Source of the DNA: Prevotella sp.
Lineage (GTDB): Bacteria > Bacteroidota > Bacteroidia > Bacteroidales > Bacteroidaceae
Length of the DNA stretch: 64,000 bases
Direction: 5' to 3'
NCBI GenBank assembly: GCA_017617615.1
Contig: JAFZVV010000011.1
Span: 62,001 to 126,000, forward strand
A program made the translations under genes and the position numbers. The notes under the pieces were generated by a model. It saw only the letters and a list, made by a program, of their open reading frames with translations. It had not been told where the DNA came from and did no database searches. Below are positions 9,684 through 18,033 of the stretch, piece after piece (positions within the stretch are counted from its first letter, which is position 1; the number at the start of each line of letters is the position of its first letter).

Positions 9684-10805
9684 ATGAAAACGAGCGAATT
9701 ACGAGTCATCATCAGCGGAGGAGGCACAGGAGGACATATCTTCCCGGCCATCTCCATCGCCGATGCCATCAAGGCCAAGCGCCCTGACGCCCAGATACTC
9801 TTCGTGGGCGCAGAGGGACGCATGGAGATGCAGCGTGTGCCTGCCGCAGGATATGAAATCAAGGGACTGCCCATCTGCGGTTTCGACCGCAAGCGCCTCT
9901 GGCGCAACTTCGCCGTGCTCATCAAGATTTGGAAAAGCCAGCGCCTGGCCAAGCAGATTATCCGTGAGTTCAAGCCCATGGCAGCAGTGGGTGTCGGTGG
10001 CTATGCCAGCGGTCCCACACTCAACAAGTGCGCCGACATGGGCATCCCATGCCTCATCCAGGAGCAGAACTCCTATGCCGGAGTAACCAACAAGCTGCTT
10101 GCCAAGAAAGCCCAGAAAATATGCGTGGCATACGAGGGAATGGAGCGTTTCTTCCCCGCCGAAAAACTGGTGCTTACGGGAAATCCCGTGCGACAGTCGC
10201 TGCTCGACACACCACTGAGCCGTGCCGAGGCGTGCAAGGCCCTGGGACTTGACCCCGACAAGAAGACAATTCTCATCGTTGGGGGTAGTCTGGGAGCCAG
10301 GACAATGAACGAGAGCGTGCTCCAGCACCTCGACGAACTGGAGCAGTCGGGCGTTCAGGTGTTGTGGCAGACAGGCAAGTACTACCACGACGACATCCAG
10401 AAGCAGTTGGCAGCCCACCACCCCATCACCACGCTGAAAGTCACCGACTTCATCAGCGACATGGGCACCGCCTACCGCGCCGCCGACCTGGTGGTCAGCC
10501 GCGCCGGTGCCAGCAGCATCTCGGAGTTCTGCCTCATCGGCAAGCCCGTGATTCTCGTGCCCTCACCCAACGTCGCCGAAGACCACCAGACGAAAAATGC
10601 CATGGCCCTGGTGAACAAGGACGCCGCCCTCATGGTGAGCGATGCCGAAGCTCCCGCGAAACTCATCTCCCTTGCCCTGGGCACGGTGACCGACGAGGCG
10701 CGCCTGGCAACCCTCGGAGCCAACGCGAAGAAAATGGCATTGCCCGACTCAGCCAACATCATTGCCAACGAAGTGATAGAAATGGCCACACGGTCCTCTC
10801 AATAG
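9684..10805 (+). CDS. murG: Undecaprenyldiphospho-muramoylpentapeptide beta-N-acetylglucosaminyltransferase
   Basis: MurG transfers GlcNAc from UDP-GlcNAc to lipid I on the inner face of the membrane to make lipid II. Starting at ATG 9684 the product is MKTSELRVIISGGGTGGHIFP, with the glycine-rich GGTGGH loop that binds lipid I phosphate, then the second G-loop GGYASGP, and in the C-terminal domain VVGGSLGAR-like IVGGSLGART and the UDP-GlcNAc site SRAGASSISEF. The frame stays open upstream to a TTG at 9594, but that stretch has promoter-like sequence and no family resemblance, so the longer start was rejected. Length 373 residues is normal. Confidence 0.95.
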   Translation: MKTSELRVIISGGGTGGHIFPAISIADAIKAKRPDAQILFVGAEGRMEMQRVPAAGYEIKGLPICGFDRKRLWRNFAVLIKIWKSQRLAKQIIREFKPMAAVGVGGYASGPTLNKCADMGIPCLIQEQNSYAGVTNKLLAKKAQKICVAYEGMERFFPAEKLVLTGNPVRQSLLDTPLSRAEACKALGLDPDKKTILIVGGSLGARTMNESVLQHLDELEQSGVQVLWQTGKYYHDDIQKQLAAHHPITTLKVTDFISDMGTAYRAADLVVSRAGASSISEFCLIGKPVILVPSPNVAEDHQTKNAMALVNKDAALMVSDAEAPAKLISLALGTVTDEARLATLGANAKKMALPDSANIIANEVIEMATRSSQ

Positions 10806-10813
10806 TGTAAGGG

Positions 10814-12187
10814 ATGAAAGCAACAGACATCAAATCAGTATATTTCGTGGGAGCAGGCGGCATAGGCATGAGCGCCATCGCACGCTACTTCCTCCACAAA
10901 GGCATCTACACTGCGGGCTACGACAAGACCCCGTCGGCACTGACGGCACGGCTCGAGGAAGAAGGCATGCACATACACTACACCGATGACCCTGCCCTCA
11001 TCCCGAACGAATGCCGTGATGCCAACACCACATTGGTCGTCTACACCCCAGCCATCCCCGCCGACCACAGCGAAATGGCCTATTTCAGGCAGAGAGGCTT
11101 CGAGATGCAGAAACGCGCGCAGGTATTGGGCACGCTCACACGCACCCACAAAGGACTGTGCGTAGCAGGCACCCATGGCAAGACCACCACATCGTCGATG
11201 TGCGCGCATATCATGCACCAGAGCAGCAACGACTGCAACGCCTTCCTCGGTGGCATCACCAAGAACTACGGCACCAACTATATCCTCTCCGACAGCGACT
11301 ACGTCGTCATCGAGGCCGACGAGTACGACCGTTCCTTCCACTGGCTGCGTCCCTGGATGACCGTTATCACTTCCACCGATCCCGACCACCTAGACATCTA
11401 CGGCACGAAAGAGGCCTACCTGGAGAGTTTCCGACACTACACCACGCTCATACAGCCCGGCGGCACACTCATCATCCACCGCGGACTGGAGATGCAGCCA
11501 CAGGTGGGCGACAGCGTAAAGATATACGACTACAGCCGCGACGAGGGCGACTTCCATGCCGAAAACATCGTCATCGACAACGGGGAAATCACCTTCGACT
11601 TCGTGTCACCCATACAGCGGGTAGACCAGGTGAGCCTGGGACAGCCCATACCCATCAACATCGAGAATGCCGTGGCTGCCATGGCTATGGCACAACTATG
11701 CGGATGTACCGACAGCGAGCTGCGGCAAGGCATGGCCACCTACAGCGGCGTCGACCGGCGCTTCGACTTCAAGGTGAGAGACATCCGGCATGTGGTGCTC
11801 AGCGACTACGCCCATCACCCACAGGAAATCTACCAGAGCGCCAAGAGCATACGCGAACTATACCGCGACCGCAAGGTGACAGCGATGTTCCAGCCACACC
11901 TCTACACCCGCACACGCGACTTCTACAAGCAGTTCGCCGACAGTCTGAGTCAACTCGACGAGGTGGTGCTCTGCGACATCTACCCCGCCCGTGAGGAACC
12001 CATCCCCGGCGTGACGTCGCAACTCATCTACGACAACCTACGCCCCGGTATCCAGCGGACGATGATACGAAAGGACGACGTGCTCGACTATGTGCGTAGC
12101 CGCGACTTCGACGTGCTGCTCGTCCTGGGTGCCGGCGACCTCGACAACTACGTCGACCAAATGGCCGACATCATCAAAGCGAAATAA
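10814..12187 (+). CDS. murC: UDP-N-acetylmuramate--L-alanine ligase
   Basis: MurC starts the stem peptide by joining L-alanine to UDP-MurNAc. The N-terminal domain begins VYFVGAGGIGMSAIARYF, the ATP loop is AGTHGKTTTSS, and further motifs are EADEYDRSFHWL, TDPDHLDIY and the C-terminal SDYAHHPQEI. The 457-residue length agrees with the family. It starts 8 bases after murG and ends 8 bases before ftsQ, so it is in the same transcript. The domain order is standard for Mur ligases (UDP-binding, ATPase, amino-acid binding). Confidence 0.97.
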   Translation: MKATDIKSVYFVGAGGIGMSAIARYFLHKGIYTAGYDKTPSALTARLEEEGMHIHYTDDPALIPNECRDANTTLVVYTPAIPADHSEMAYFRQRGFEMQKRAQVLGTLTRTHKGLCVAGTHGKTTTSSMCAHIMHQSSNDCNAFLGGITKNYGTNYILSDSDYVVIEADEYDRSFHWLRPWMTVITSTDPDHLDIYGTKEAYLESFRHYTTLIQPGGTLIIHRGLEMQPQVGDSVKIYDYSRDEGDFHAENIVIDNGEITFDFVSPIQRVDQVSLGQPIPINIENAVAAMAMAQLCGCTDSELRQGMATYSGVDRRFDFKVRDIRHVVLSDYAHHPQEIYQSAKSIRELYRDRKVTAMFQPHLYTRTRDFYKQFADSLSQLDEVVLCDIYPAREEPIPGVTSQLIYDNLRPGIQRTMIRKDDVLDYVRSRDFDVLLVLGAGDLDNYVDQMADIIKAK

Positions 12188-12195
12188 GAGAAACC

Positions 12196-13053
12196 ATGTA
12201 CATCAACTGGAAGAAAACGGCTATCGTGGCACTCGACCTGGTGCTCGCAGCGTACATCACGCTGGCCATGACATCCTTCAACAAGCCCGACCGCTCCGGA
12301 CAGGTTTGCAAGAAGGTGAGCATCACCGTGGCCGATACCGACTCCAGTGGGTTCCTCAGCGCCAAGGAAATCAAGAGCATCCTCACCAGTAAGCATCTCT
12401 ACCCCGACGGAAAGAGTATGGCAACAGCCGACCTCCGCAAGATGGAAAATGCGCTCGAGGAACATATGCTCGTGAAAGACGCTGAGTGCTACATGACACA
12501 AGACGGCCTCGTAGGCATCACGGTGAGCCAGAAACTGCCGATGCTGAGGGTAAAGGCCGACAACGGCGAAGACTATTACATCGATGACGAGGGGCACATC
12601 ATGAGCAATGGCTCCTATGCCTCCGACCTCATCGTGGCCACGGGGAACATCAGCAACTGGTATGCCCAGAACTACATTCAGGTAGTGGCACGCTGGATTG
12701 CCGACCACGAGCTGTGGCGCAACCAGATCGTGCAGATCAACGTGCTTCCCGACAAGAGCCTGGAAATCGTACCCCGCATCGGCGGGCATATCGTGTGCCT
12801 CGGCCAGTTGCCGGAACGTTCCGACAAGGTGCGCCGCGAGCGCGACATCAACCAGTTCATGGACACCAAACTCACCCGTCTCGACAAATTCTACCGTTAC
12901 GGCCTGAACGAAATCGGATGGAACAAATACTCCTACATCAACATCGAGTTCGACAACCAGATCATCTGCAAGAAAGGCAAGAAAGGCAAGGACGACGAAA
13001 ATGAGGAGAACGAGGCCGAGAACGAGGCCGACAAGAAGCACGCACAAACATAA
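12196..13053 (+). CDS. ftsQ: Cell division protein FtsQ/DivIB-like
   Basis: A bitopic divisome protein linking early and late division proteins. It has a short cytoplasmic start (MYINWKK), one membrane segment (TAIVALDLVLAAYITLAMT), a POTRA-like domain (about residues 35-105, with SGFLSAKEIKSILTSKHLYP) and a beta domain to about residue 265. The C-terminal 25 residues are Lys/Glu/Asp-rich and probably disordered. Sequence conservation of FtsQ is weak across Bacteroidetes; the call rests on topology, the POTRA-like pattern and the position between murC and ftsA. Confidence 0.88.
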   Translation: MYINWKKTAIVALDLVLAAYITLAMTSFNKPDRSGQVCKKVSITVADTDSSGFLSAKEIKSILTSKHLYPDGKSMATADLRKMENALEEHMLVKDAECYMTQDGLVGITVSQKLPMLRVKADNGEDYYIDDEGHIMSNGSYASDLIVATGNISNWYAQNYIQVVARWIADHELWRNQIVQINVLPDKSLEIVPRIGGHIVCLGQLPERSDKVRRERDINQFMDTKLTRLDKFYRYGLNEIGWNKYSYINIEFDNQIICKKGKKGKDDENEENEAENEADKKHAQT

Positions 13054-13093
13054 CCCCAACGACAAACCCTAAGAAATCCAAAATATATACAAT

Positions 13094-14554
13094 ATGGCAG
13101 CAAAAGAATTCATAGTAGCTATTGAACTGGGTTCTTCGAAAATTACCGGCATCGCCGGGAAGAAGAACTCTGACGGCAGCATCCAGGTGCTTGCCGTCGT
13201 GAGAGAAGACGCCACCTCCTGCATCCGCAAGGGCGTGGTTTTCAACATCGACAAGACCAGCGTATGTCTTACCAACATCATCAAGAGACTCAAGACATTG
13301 CTGAAATCTGAAATCTCACGCGTATACGTCGGCATGGGCGGACAGTCCATCCGCAGCATCAGGAACACCATCGTGAAGACATTGCCCGAAGACTCCGTGG
13401 TTACACAGGACATCATCAACGAACTGATGGACAACAACCGCAGCATGCAATATCCTGACCTGGAAATCCTCGATGCCGCCACACAGGAATACAAGGTGGG
13501 CACACAACTCCTTACCGACCCCGTGGGCGTGCAGTGCACCAAACTCGAAGGCAACTTCCTCAACATCCTCTGCCGCAAAGCCTTCTTCCGCAACCTGAAC
13601 AAGTGCTTCGAGAATGCCAACATCACCATCGCAGAGCTTTACCTCGCTCCCATCGCGTTGGCACACAGCGTGCTCACCGAGGTGGAGAAACGCACGGGCA
13701 GCCTGCTCGTCGACCTCGGCGCCGACACCACCACCGTCTCCGTCTACCATAAGAATATCCTGCGCCACCTCGCCGTCATCCCCCTGGGTAGCAACAACGT
13801 GACCAAAGACCTCGCTGCCGAACTGCAGATTGAGGAGAAGGATGCTGAGACGATGAAACTGGAATACGCACAGGCCTTCACCGACACCAGCGAAATCGAG
13901 GAGGACAAGAGATATCGCATCGACGACGAGCGTTCCGTCTCACAGCAGAAGTTCGTCGACATCGTTGAAGCCCGCGTCAACGAAATCATCCAGAACGTAT
14001 GGTACCAGGTACCCGACGAGTACAAGGATAAACTCATGGGCGGCATCGTGCTCACTGGCGGCGGCTCCAACATGAAGAAAATCAAGGAGGCTTTCACCAA
14101 CATCACCAAAGTGGGCAAGTATCGCATCGCCAATACCATCACCCAAAACGTCACCTCTACCGACAAGGAAGTGAATGCCCGCAACGGCATGATGAACACC
14201 GCACTCGGCCTGCTCGCCAAGGGCGACCTCAACTGCGCCGGACAGCCCATCAGAAACGACCTCTTCGGTGAGACTCCGACGAGCACCACCTCTCCCGACA
14301 AACCCTACCTCAACCTTGGTGAGACCAAACCAGGTCAGGTGAGAACCCTTGAGGACAGGAAAGCCCTCGAGGAGGAACGCCGCCGCAAGGAGGAGGAAGC
14401 ACGCCGCGAGGAAGAGCGCCGTGAGGAGGAACGCCGTATGCAGCGTGAGAAAGAGAATGAAGGCAAGGGATTCCTCAACAAGTTCAAGAAATCGAGCAAG
14501 GAATTCTTCTCAAAACTCATCTCCGAGGAATCCACCGACGACGATACGAAATAA
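13094..14554 (+). CDS. ftsA: Cell division protein FtsA
   Basis: FtsA is the actin-like ATPase that tethers FtsZ to the membrane and recruits the divisome. The actin fold is visible in VAIELGSSKITGIAGKKN (phosphate 1), LLVDLGADTTTVSVYHK (phosphate 2), and GGIVLTGGGSNMKKI (adenosine). The SHS2-type 1C insert is around residues 85-165. At 486 residues it is longer than E. coli FtsA because of a C-terminal tail with a dense Arg/Glu stretch (about 415-455) followed by a Lys/Phe-rich amphipathic segment (FLNKFKKSSKEFFSKL), the likely membrane-targeting helix. ftsZ follows after 51 bases. Confidence 0.96.
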   Translation: MAAKEFIVAIELGSSKITGIAGKKNSDGSIQVLAVVREDATSCIRKGVVFNIDKTSVCLTNIIKRLKTLLKSEISRVYVGMGGQSIRSIRNTIVKTLPEDSVVTQDIINELMDNNRSMQYPDLEILDAATQEYKVGTQLLTDPVGVQCTKLEGNFLNILCRKAFFRNLNKCFENANITIAELYLAPIALAHSVLTEVEKRTGSLLVDLGADTTTVSVYHKNILRHLAVIPLGSNNVTKDLAAELQIEEKDAETMKLEYAQAFTDTSEIEEDKRYRIDDERSVSQQKFVDIVEARVNEIIQNVWYQVPDEYKDKLMGGIVLTGGGSNMKKIKEAFTNITKVGKYRIANTITQNVTSTDKEVNARNGMMNTALGLLAKGDLNCAGQPIRNDLFGETPTSTTSPDKPYLNLGETKPGQVRTLEDRKALEEERRRKEEEARREEERREEERRMQREKENEGKGFLNKFKKSSKEFFSKLISEESTDDDTK

Positions 14555-14605
14555 GCCACAAAGAGGTAAGAACAGAACAGTCGCACCAAATAAAACAAAA
14601 CCAAT

Positions 14606-15928
14606 ATGTCAAACGACCGCAACAATAAATCACAAGGCCTCGATTTCGAAGAGCTGCCAAAAGAGAACAGTATCATTAAAGTCATCGGCGTGGGTGGCGG
14701 TGGCGGCAATGCCGTGAACCACATGTACAAGGAGGGCATACACGATGTCACCTTCGTGCTCTGCAACACCGACCGCCAGGCACTCAACGACTCGCCCGTA
14801 CCCGTGCACCTGCAACTGGGTACCGAAGGCCTGGGAGCTGGCAACAAGCCCGAGCGCGCACGCGCTGCCGCCGAGGAGAGTGAAGGCGCGCTGAAACGCA
14901 TGCTCGACGACGGCACGAAGATGGCATTCATCACCGCCGGCATGGGTGGTGGTACCGGCACCGGTGCCGCACCCGTCATCGCCCGCGTGTCGAAGGAACT
15001 GGGTATCCTCACCGTAGGCATCGTCACCATCCCCTTCCGTTTCGAAGGCAAGAAGAAAATCGACCAGGCCCTCGACGGCGTGGAAGAGATGTCGAAGCAT
15101 GTCGATGCCCTCCTCGTCATCAACAACGAGCGCCTGCGCGAGATCTATCCCGAACTGGGTGTGCTCAACGCCTTTGCCAAGGCCGACGACACGCTGAGCG
15201 TGGCTGCCCGCAGCATCTCGGAAATCATCACCGTGCATGGCCTCATCAACCTCGACTTCAACGACGTGAAGACCGTGCTCAAAGACGGTGGCGTGGCCAT
15301 CATGAGTACTGGCTACGGCGAGGGAGAAGGCCGTGTGAAGAAAGCCATCGATGATGCCCTCAACTCACCGCTGCTCAACAACAACGACGTGTTCAACTCG
15401 AAGAAAATCCTCCTTAGCATCACCTTCTCCAACGAGAAAGGCTCCAGCGGCCTGATGATGGAGGAGATGAACGACGTCAACGACTTCATGGCGAAGTTTG
15501 GCGACAATTTCGAAATCAAGTGGGGTCTCGCCGTCGACCCGGAACTGGGCAAGAAAGTGAAGGTCACTATCCTCGCCACCGGTTTCGGCATCGAAGACGT
15601 AGACATGATGAGCGAGCATATCAACAAGAACATCTCTGCAGAGGAGATGCGCCAGAAGCAGAAAGAAGCTGAGGAAGAGGCCGAGAAAGCCAGGAGAAGG
15701 GGAAAATACTACGAAGAGGAAAACAAGCCCATCAAGCGCCGCAACCAGATTTTCGTCTTCAGCCAGGAAGACCTCGACAACGAGGATGTCATCCTTGCCG
15801 TGGAGAGTACACCAACCTGTCGCCGCACCAACCAGATGCTCACCAACATCCGCATGACCGCCGATGGCGGCAACCCCGACAACGACGGCAAGGAGAGCGG
15901 TGAGGGCAACAGCAAGATCGTGTTCTAA
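14606..15928 (+). CDS. ftsZ: Cell division protein FtsZ
   Basis: FtsZ is the tubulin-like GTPase that forms the division ring. The GTP site is seen in VGGGGGNAVNHM and in the tubulin signature GMGGGTGTGAAPV (about residues 112-124); the T7 catalytic loop is NLDFNDVKTVL. The globular domain ends near residue 320, followed by a charged linker with a Glu/Arg-rich segment. The last residues are SKIVF, not the proline-containing conserved peptide that binds FtsA in most bacteria; in this lineage the FtsA contact may differ. Full length, 440 residues, last core dcw gene. Confidence 0.97.
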   Translation: MSNDRNNKSQGLDFEELPKENSIIKVIGVGGGGGNAVNHMYKEGIHDVTFVLCNTDRQALNDSPVPVHLQLGTEGLGAGNKPERARAAAEESEGALKRMLDDGTKMAFITAGMGGGTGTGAAPVIARVSKELGILTVGIVTIPFRFEGKKKIDQALDGVEEMSKHVDALLVINNERLREIYPELGVLNAFAKADDTLSVAARSISEIITVHGLINLDFNDVKTVLKDGGVAIMSTGYGEGEGRVKKAIDDALNSPLLNNNDVFNSKKILLSITFSNEKGSSGLMMEEMNDVNDFMAKFGDNFEIKWGLAVDPELGKKVKVTILATGFGIEDVDMMSEHINKNISAEEMRQKQKEAEEEAEKARRRGKYYEEENKPIKRRNQIFVFSQEDLDNEDVILAVESTPTCRRTNQMLTNIRMTADGGNPDNDGKESGEGNSKIVF

Positions 15929-15940
15929 ACCCATAGCGCC

Positions 15941-16390
15941 ATGACACTTTTCGATCAAATCAGCGAAGACATCAAGGCTGCGATGAAAGCCCGCGACAGG
16001 GTGCGTCTCGATACCCTCCGCAACATCAAGAAGGTGTTTCTCGAAGCCAAGACGGCACCAGGAGCCAACGACACCCTCGACGATGCCGATGCCCTGAAAA
16101 TCATACAGAAGCTGGCCAAGCAAGGACGCGAATCGGCTGCCACTTTCGCACAGCAGAACCGCCAGGATCTCGCCGACAGCGAACTGGCACAGGTAGCGGT
16201 CATCGAGAGTTACCTGCCCAAACAGCTCGACGAGGCCGAAATCGAGGCTGTAGTGCGTGAAATCATCGCCACCACTGGTGCTTCGGGCATGAAAGACATG
16301 GGCAAGGTGATGGGCATCGCCAGCAAGCAGATGGCAGGAAAGGCCGACGGCCGTGCCATCTCGGGCATCGTCCGCCGCCTGCTGTCATAA
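15941..16390 (+). CDS. yqeY: GatB/YqeY domain-containing protein
   Basis: A 149-residue protein made only of the YqeY domain, which is related to the tRNA-binding tail of the GatB subunit of Glu-tRNA amidotransferase. The sequence from ISEDIKAAMKARDRVRLDTLR to AGKADGRAISGIVRRLL covers the whole family. Its cellular role is not settled; a tRNA-linked function is the usual suggestion. It starts 12 bases after ftsZ and is the last gene of the transcript, ending just ahead of a strong bidirectional terminator. Confidence 0.93.
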   Translation: MTLFDQISEDIKAAMKARDRVRLDTLRNIKKVFLEAKTAPGANDTLDDADALKIIQKLAKQGRESAATFAQQNRQDLADSELAQVAVIESYLPKQLDEAEIEAVVREIIATTGASGMKDMGKVMGIASKQMAGKADGRAISGIVRRLLS

Positions 16391-16413
16391 AGAAGAAGAC
16401 TTCTTATATACAG

Positions 16414-16453
16414 AGACACAGAGGTACAGTGAAAACGCTGTATCTCTGTGTCT
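16414..16453. terminator. Bidirectional terminator between yqeY and recO
   Basis: A 16-bp stem (16414-16429 with 16438-16453, one G-T wobble) surrounds an 8-base loop. A-rich sequence precedes it and a short T run follows, so it can stop transcripts from both sides of this convergent gene pair. Confidence 0.85.
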
Positions 16454-16470
16454 TTGTATGGAAACGTGAA

Positions 16471-17199
16471 TCAGGTAAACAACTGCTTCAGTACCTCCAA
16501 CGACTTCATCTCGGGAAATCCCGGCACATGAAGCCTGTAGAACTCCAATATCACCTCTGTGCAACGGTTACGCTCCATACGCGACATCGCACAGAGGTGC
16601 ATAGTCTTATAGCTGAGTCGCATGAGCAGCCCTATCTTCCCTGCCTCTGCAGGCATCAGGAAATGGGCGTGGGGTGGCGGCACGGGGGTGAAACAGCCAT
16701 TGAGCAGGTCGAAATAGGCCTGCGACTCGCCGTCGTCGGTGTTGGGGAAGAAACCGACGAACCGCGTGAGACGAATCATGAACACGAGGTGGAAATTGGC
16801 AAAGCCCTGCTCCACCTCATCGAGCCAGAGGATGCTCGACTCCACAAAACGGTAGAGCAGCTCGCTCTCATGCTCGTCGCGGGTGGCATGGATGAGGAAT
16901 TCAGCCAGAAACATCCCTATCGACAACTTGTAGGGGTCGAGGTGGAGTGAAGCCAGCGGTGCCGCTATGTGAATGTCGCGAAGACGTTGAAGCGAACGGT
17001 TCGCACGGTAGTCGAAATCTATCTCCACAATGTTGAGCGGCTGGAACAGTTGCTTGCGCATCTTCCCGCGAGGGGATTTCGAAACCTTCACCATGAACGA
17101 GACCCTACCCTGTTCACCGGTAAGCATGTCAACGACAAGCGAGGTATCGCCATACCTCACCGTTCGCAATACCACAGCACGGGTCCTCGTCATCATCAT
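16471..17199 (-). CDS. recO: DNA repair protein RecO
   Basis: RecO works with RecR (and RecF) to load RecA on SSB-coated gaps. The N-terminal OB-fold shows the typical start TRTRAVVLRTVRYGDTSLVVDMLT, followed by GRVSFMVKVSKSPRGKMRKQLFQPL; the helical C-terminal domain covers the remainder. The frame is open further upstream to 17352 but passes through promoter-like and low-complexity sequence, so I placed the start at the first of three consecutive ATG codons (17199); either of the next two is possible. Zinc-binding cysteines of some RecO proteins are not evident. Length 242 residues fits Bacteroidetes RecO. It converges on yqeY. Confidence 0.92.
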   Translation of the reverse strand: MMMTRTRAVVLRTVRYGDTSLVVDMLTGEQGRVSFMVKVSKSPRGKMRKQLFQPLNIVEIDFDYRANRSLQRLRDIHIAAPLASLHLDPYKLSIGMFLAEFLIHATRDEHESELLYRFVESSILWLDEVEQGFANFHLVFMIRLTRFVGFFPNTDDGESQAYFDLLNGCFTPVPPPHAHFLMPAEAGKIGLLMRLSYKTMHLCAMSRMERNRCTEVILEFYRLHVPGFPEMKSLEVLKQLFT

Positions 17200-17293
17200 G
17201 GTGGTAAAATTACACGAAAAAGGCGGAAAACCAAAACAAAATCCCCATAATAATTGCAAAAAGAGGCAAAAAGGAAAAAATTTCGGATAAAAA

Positions 17294-17325
17294 TTTGGTG
17301 GGAATCCGAAAAAGCAGTACCTTTG
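17294..17325 (+). promoter_or_regulatory. Predicted promoter for tRNA-Glu and rpsT
   Basis: TTTG at 17294-17297, 20-base spacer, and TAccTTTG at 17318-17325 form a perfect Bacteroidetes promoter. Transcription would start around 17332, just before the tRNA at 17346, and read through to rpsT. Confidence 0.85.
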
Positions 17326-17345
17326 CATCCGCAAAACAAGTCTAT

Positions 17346-17417
17346 GGTCCATTCGTCTATCGGTTAGGACGAGAGATTTTCATTCTCTAAAGAGCAGTTC
17401 GACTCTGCTATGGACTA
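17346..17417 (+). tRNA. tRNA-Glu (anticodon TTC)
   Basis: The 72-base sequence folds as a cloverleaf: acceptor arm GGTCCAT/ATGGACT (G1-U72 wobble), D-loop with GGTTAGGA, anticodon stem AGAGA/TCTCT (17372-17376/17384-17388) around TTTTCAT with anticodon TTC at 17379-17381, and a T-arm AGCAG-TTCGACT-CTGCT. The 3' CCA is not encoded (ACCC follows the discriminator region). Anticodon TTC reads GAA and GAG. It lies 33 bases before rpsT and probably shares its transcript. Confidence 0.97.
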
Positions 17418-17450
17418 CCCAAACAACAAAAATACGAAACATTCACAAAG

Positions 17451-17705
17451 ATGGCAAACCACAAATCATCACTCAAAAGAATCCGCCAGGACAAGAAGAA
17501 GCAACTTCACAACAAATATTACGCCAAGACCATGCGTAATGCTGTACGCAAACTGCGTGCAATGACCAACAAGGAAGAGGCTGCGAAGCTTTATCCCAGT
17601 GTTCAGAAAATGCTGGACAAATTGGCCAAGACCAATATCATCCACAAGAACAAGGCCGCAAACCTGAAGTCAAGCCTCTCGCGCCAAATCAACAAGATGG
17701 CGTAA
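17451..17705 (+). CDS. rpsT: 30S ribosomal protein S20
   Basis: S20 is a small, basic, three-helix protein that binds 16S rRNA early in 30S assembly. The 84 residues start [21 protein letters not shown] and contain the family segments [11 protein letters not shown] and [21 protein letters not shown]. It is preceded by tRNA-Glu on the same transcript and followed after 20 bases by a strong terminator. Identity is unambiguous. Confidence 0.98.
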   Translation: MANHKSSLKRIRQDKKKQLHNKYYAKTMRNAVRKLRAMTNKEEAAKLYPSVQKMLDKLAKTNIIHKNKAANLKSSLSRQINKMA

Positions 17706-17725
17706 CACATGGCGATAAGAATACG

Positions 17726-17757
17726 GAGGGCTGCAATCAGATTGCAGCCCTCTTTGT
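17726..17757 (+). terminator. Rho-independent terminator after rpsT
   Basis: A perfect 12-bp stem (17726-17737 with 17741-17752) closes a 3-base loop and is followed by TTTGTT. Confidence 0.92.
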
Positions 17758-17930
17758 TATATACCCACAACAACACTTCCCTCTCCCGCCACCTTCCTTT
17801 TTCACCCTTTCCGTACCCTATTTATACCCCTTAACACCCCTTGTCGGCCCCTTTGTCGGCAGACATGGGCTAAGGTGCCTGAAAAGCCCATGAAATGGTA
17901 TGTTTTTTAGGTATTTTTACCATTATTTTT

Positions 17931-17962
17931 TTCGTTTTTTTGGGGTATTTTTCGTAACTTTG
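17931..17962 (+). promoter_or_regulatory. Predicted gyrB promoter
   Basis: TAacTTTG at 17955-17962 matches the -7 consensus. Twenty bases upstream sits TTCG (17931-17934), one base off the -33 TTTG. The box is in a T-rich stretch 71 bases before the gyrB ATG. The rest of the 17758-18033 gap shows C-rich sequence without an ORF I can support. Confidence 0.6.
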
Positions 17963-18033
17963 CAACAATATTTTGAAACAGGCTTAACGGCCAGCCACCA
18001 AGGTTTCATGGCGGCTTTATCCAGTAAGAACAA

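Noticed and set aside
17200..17352. N-terminal extension of recO
   Set aside because: The added residues are Phe/Cys/Pro-rich low complexity, and the region carries the tRNA-Glu promoter on the other strand.
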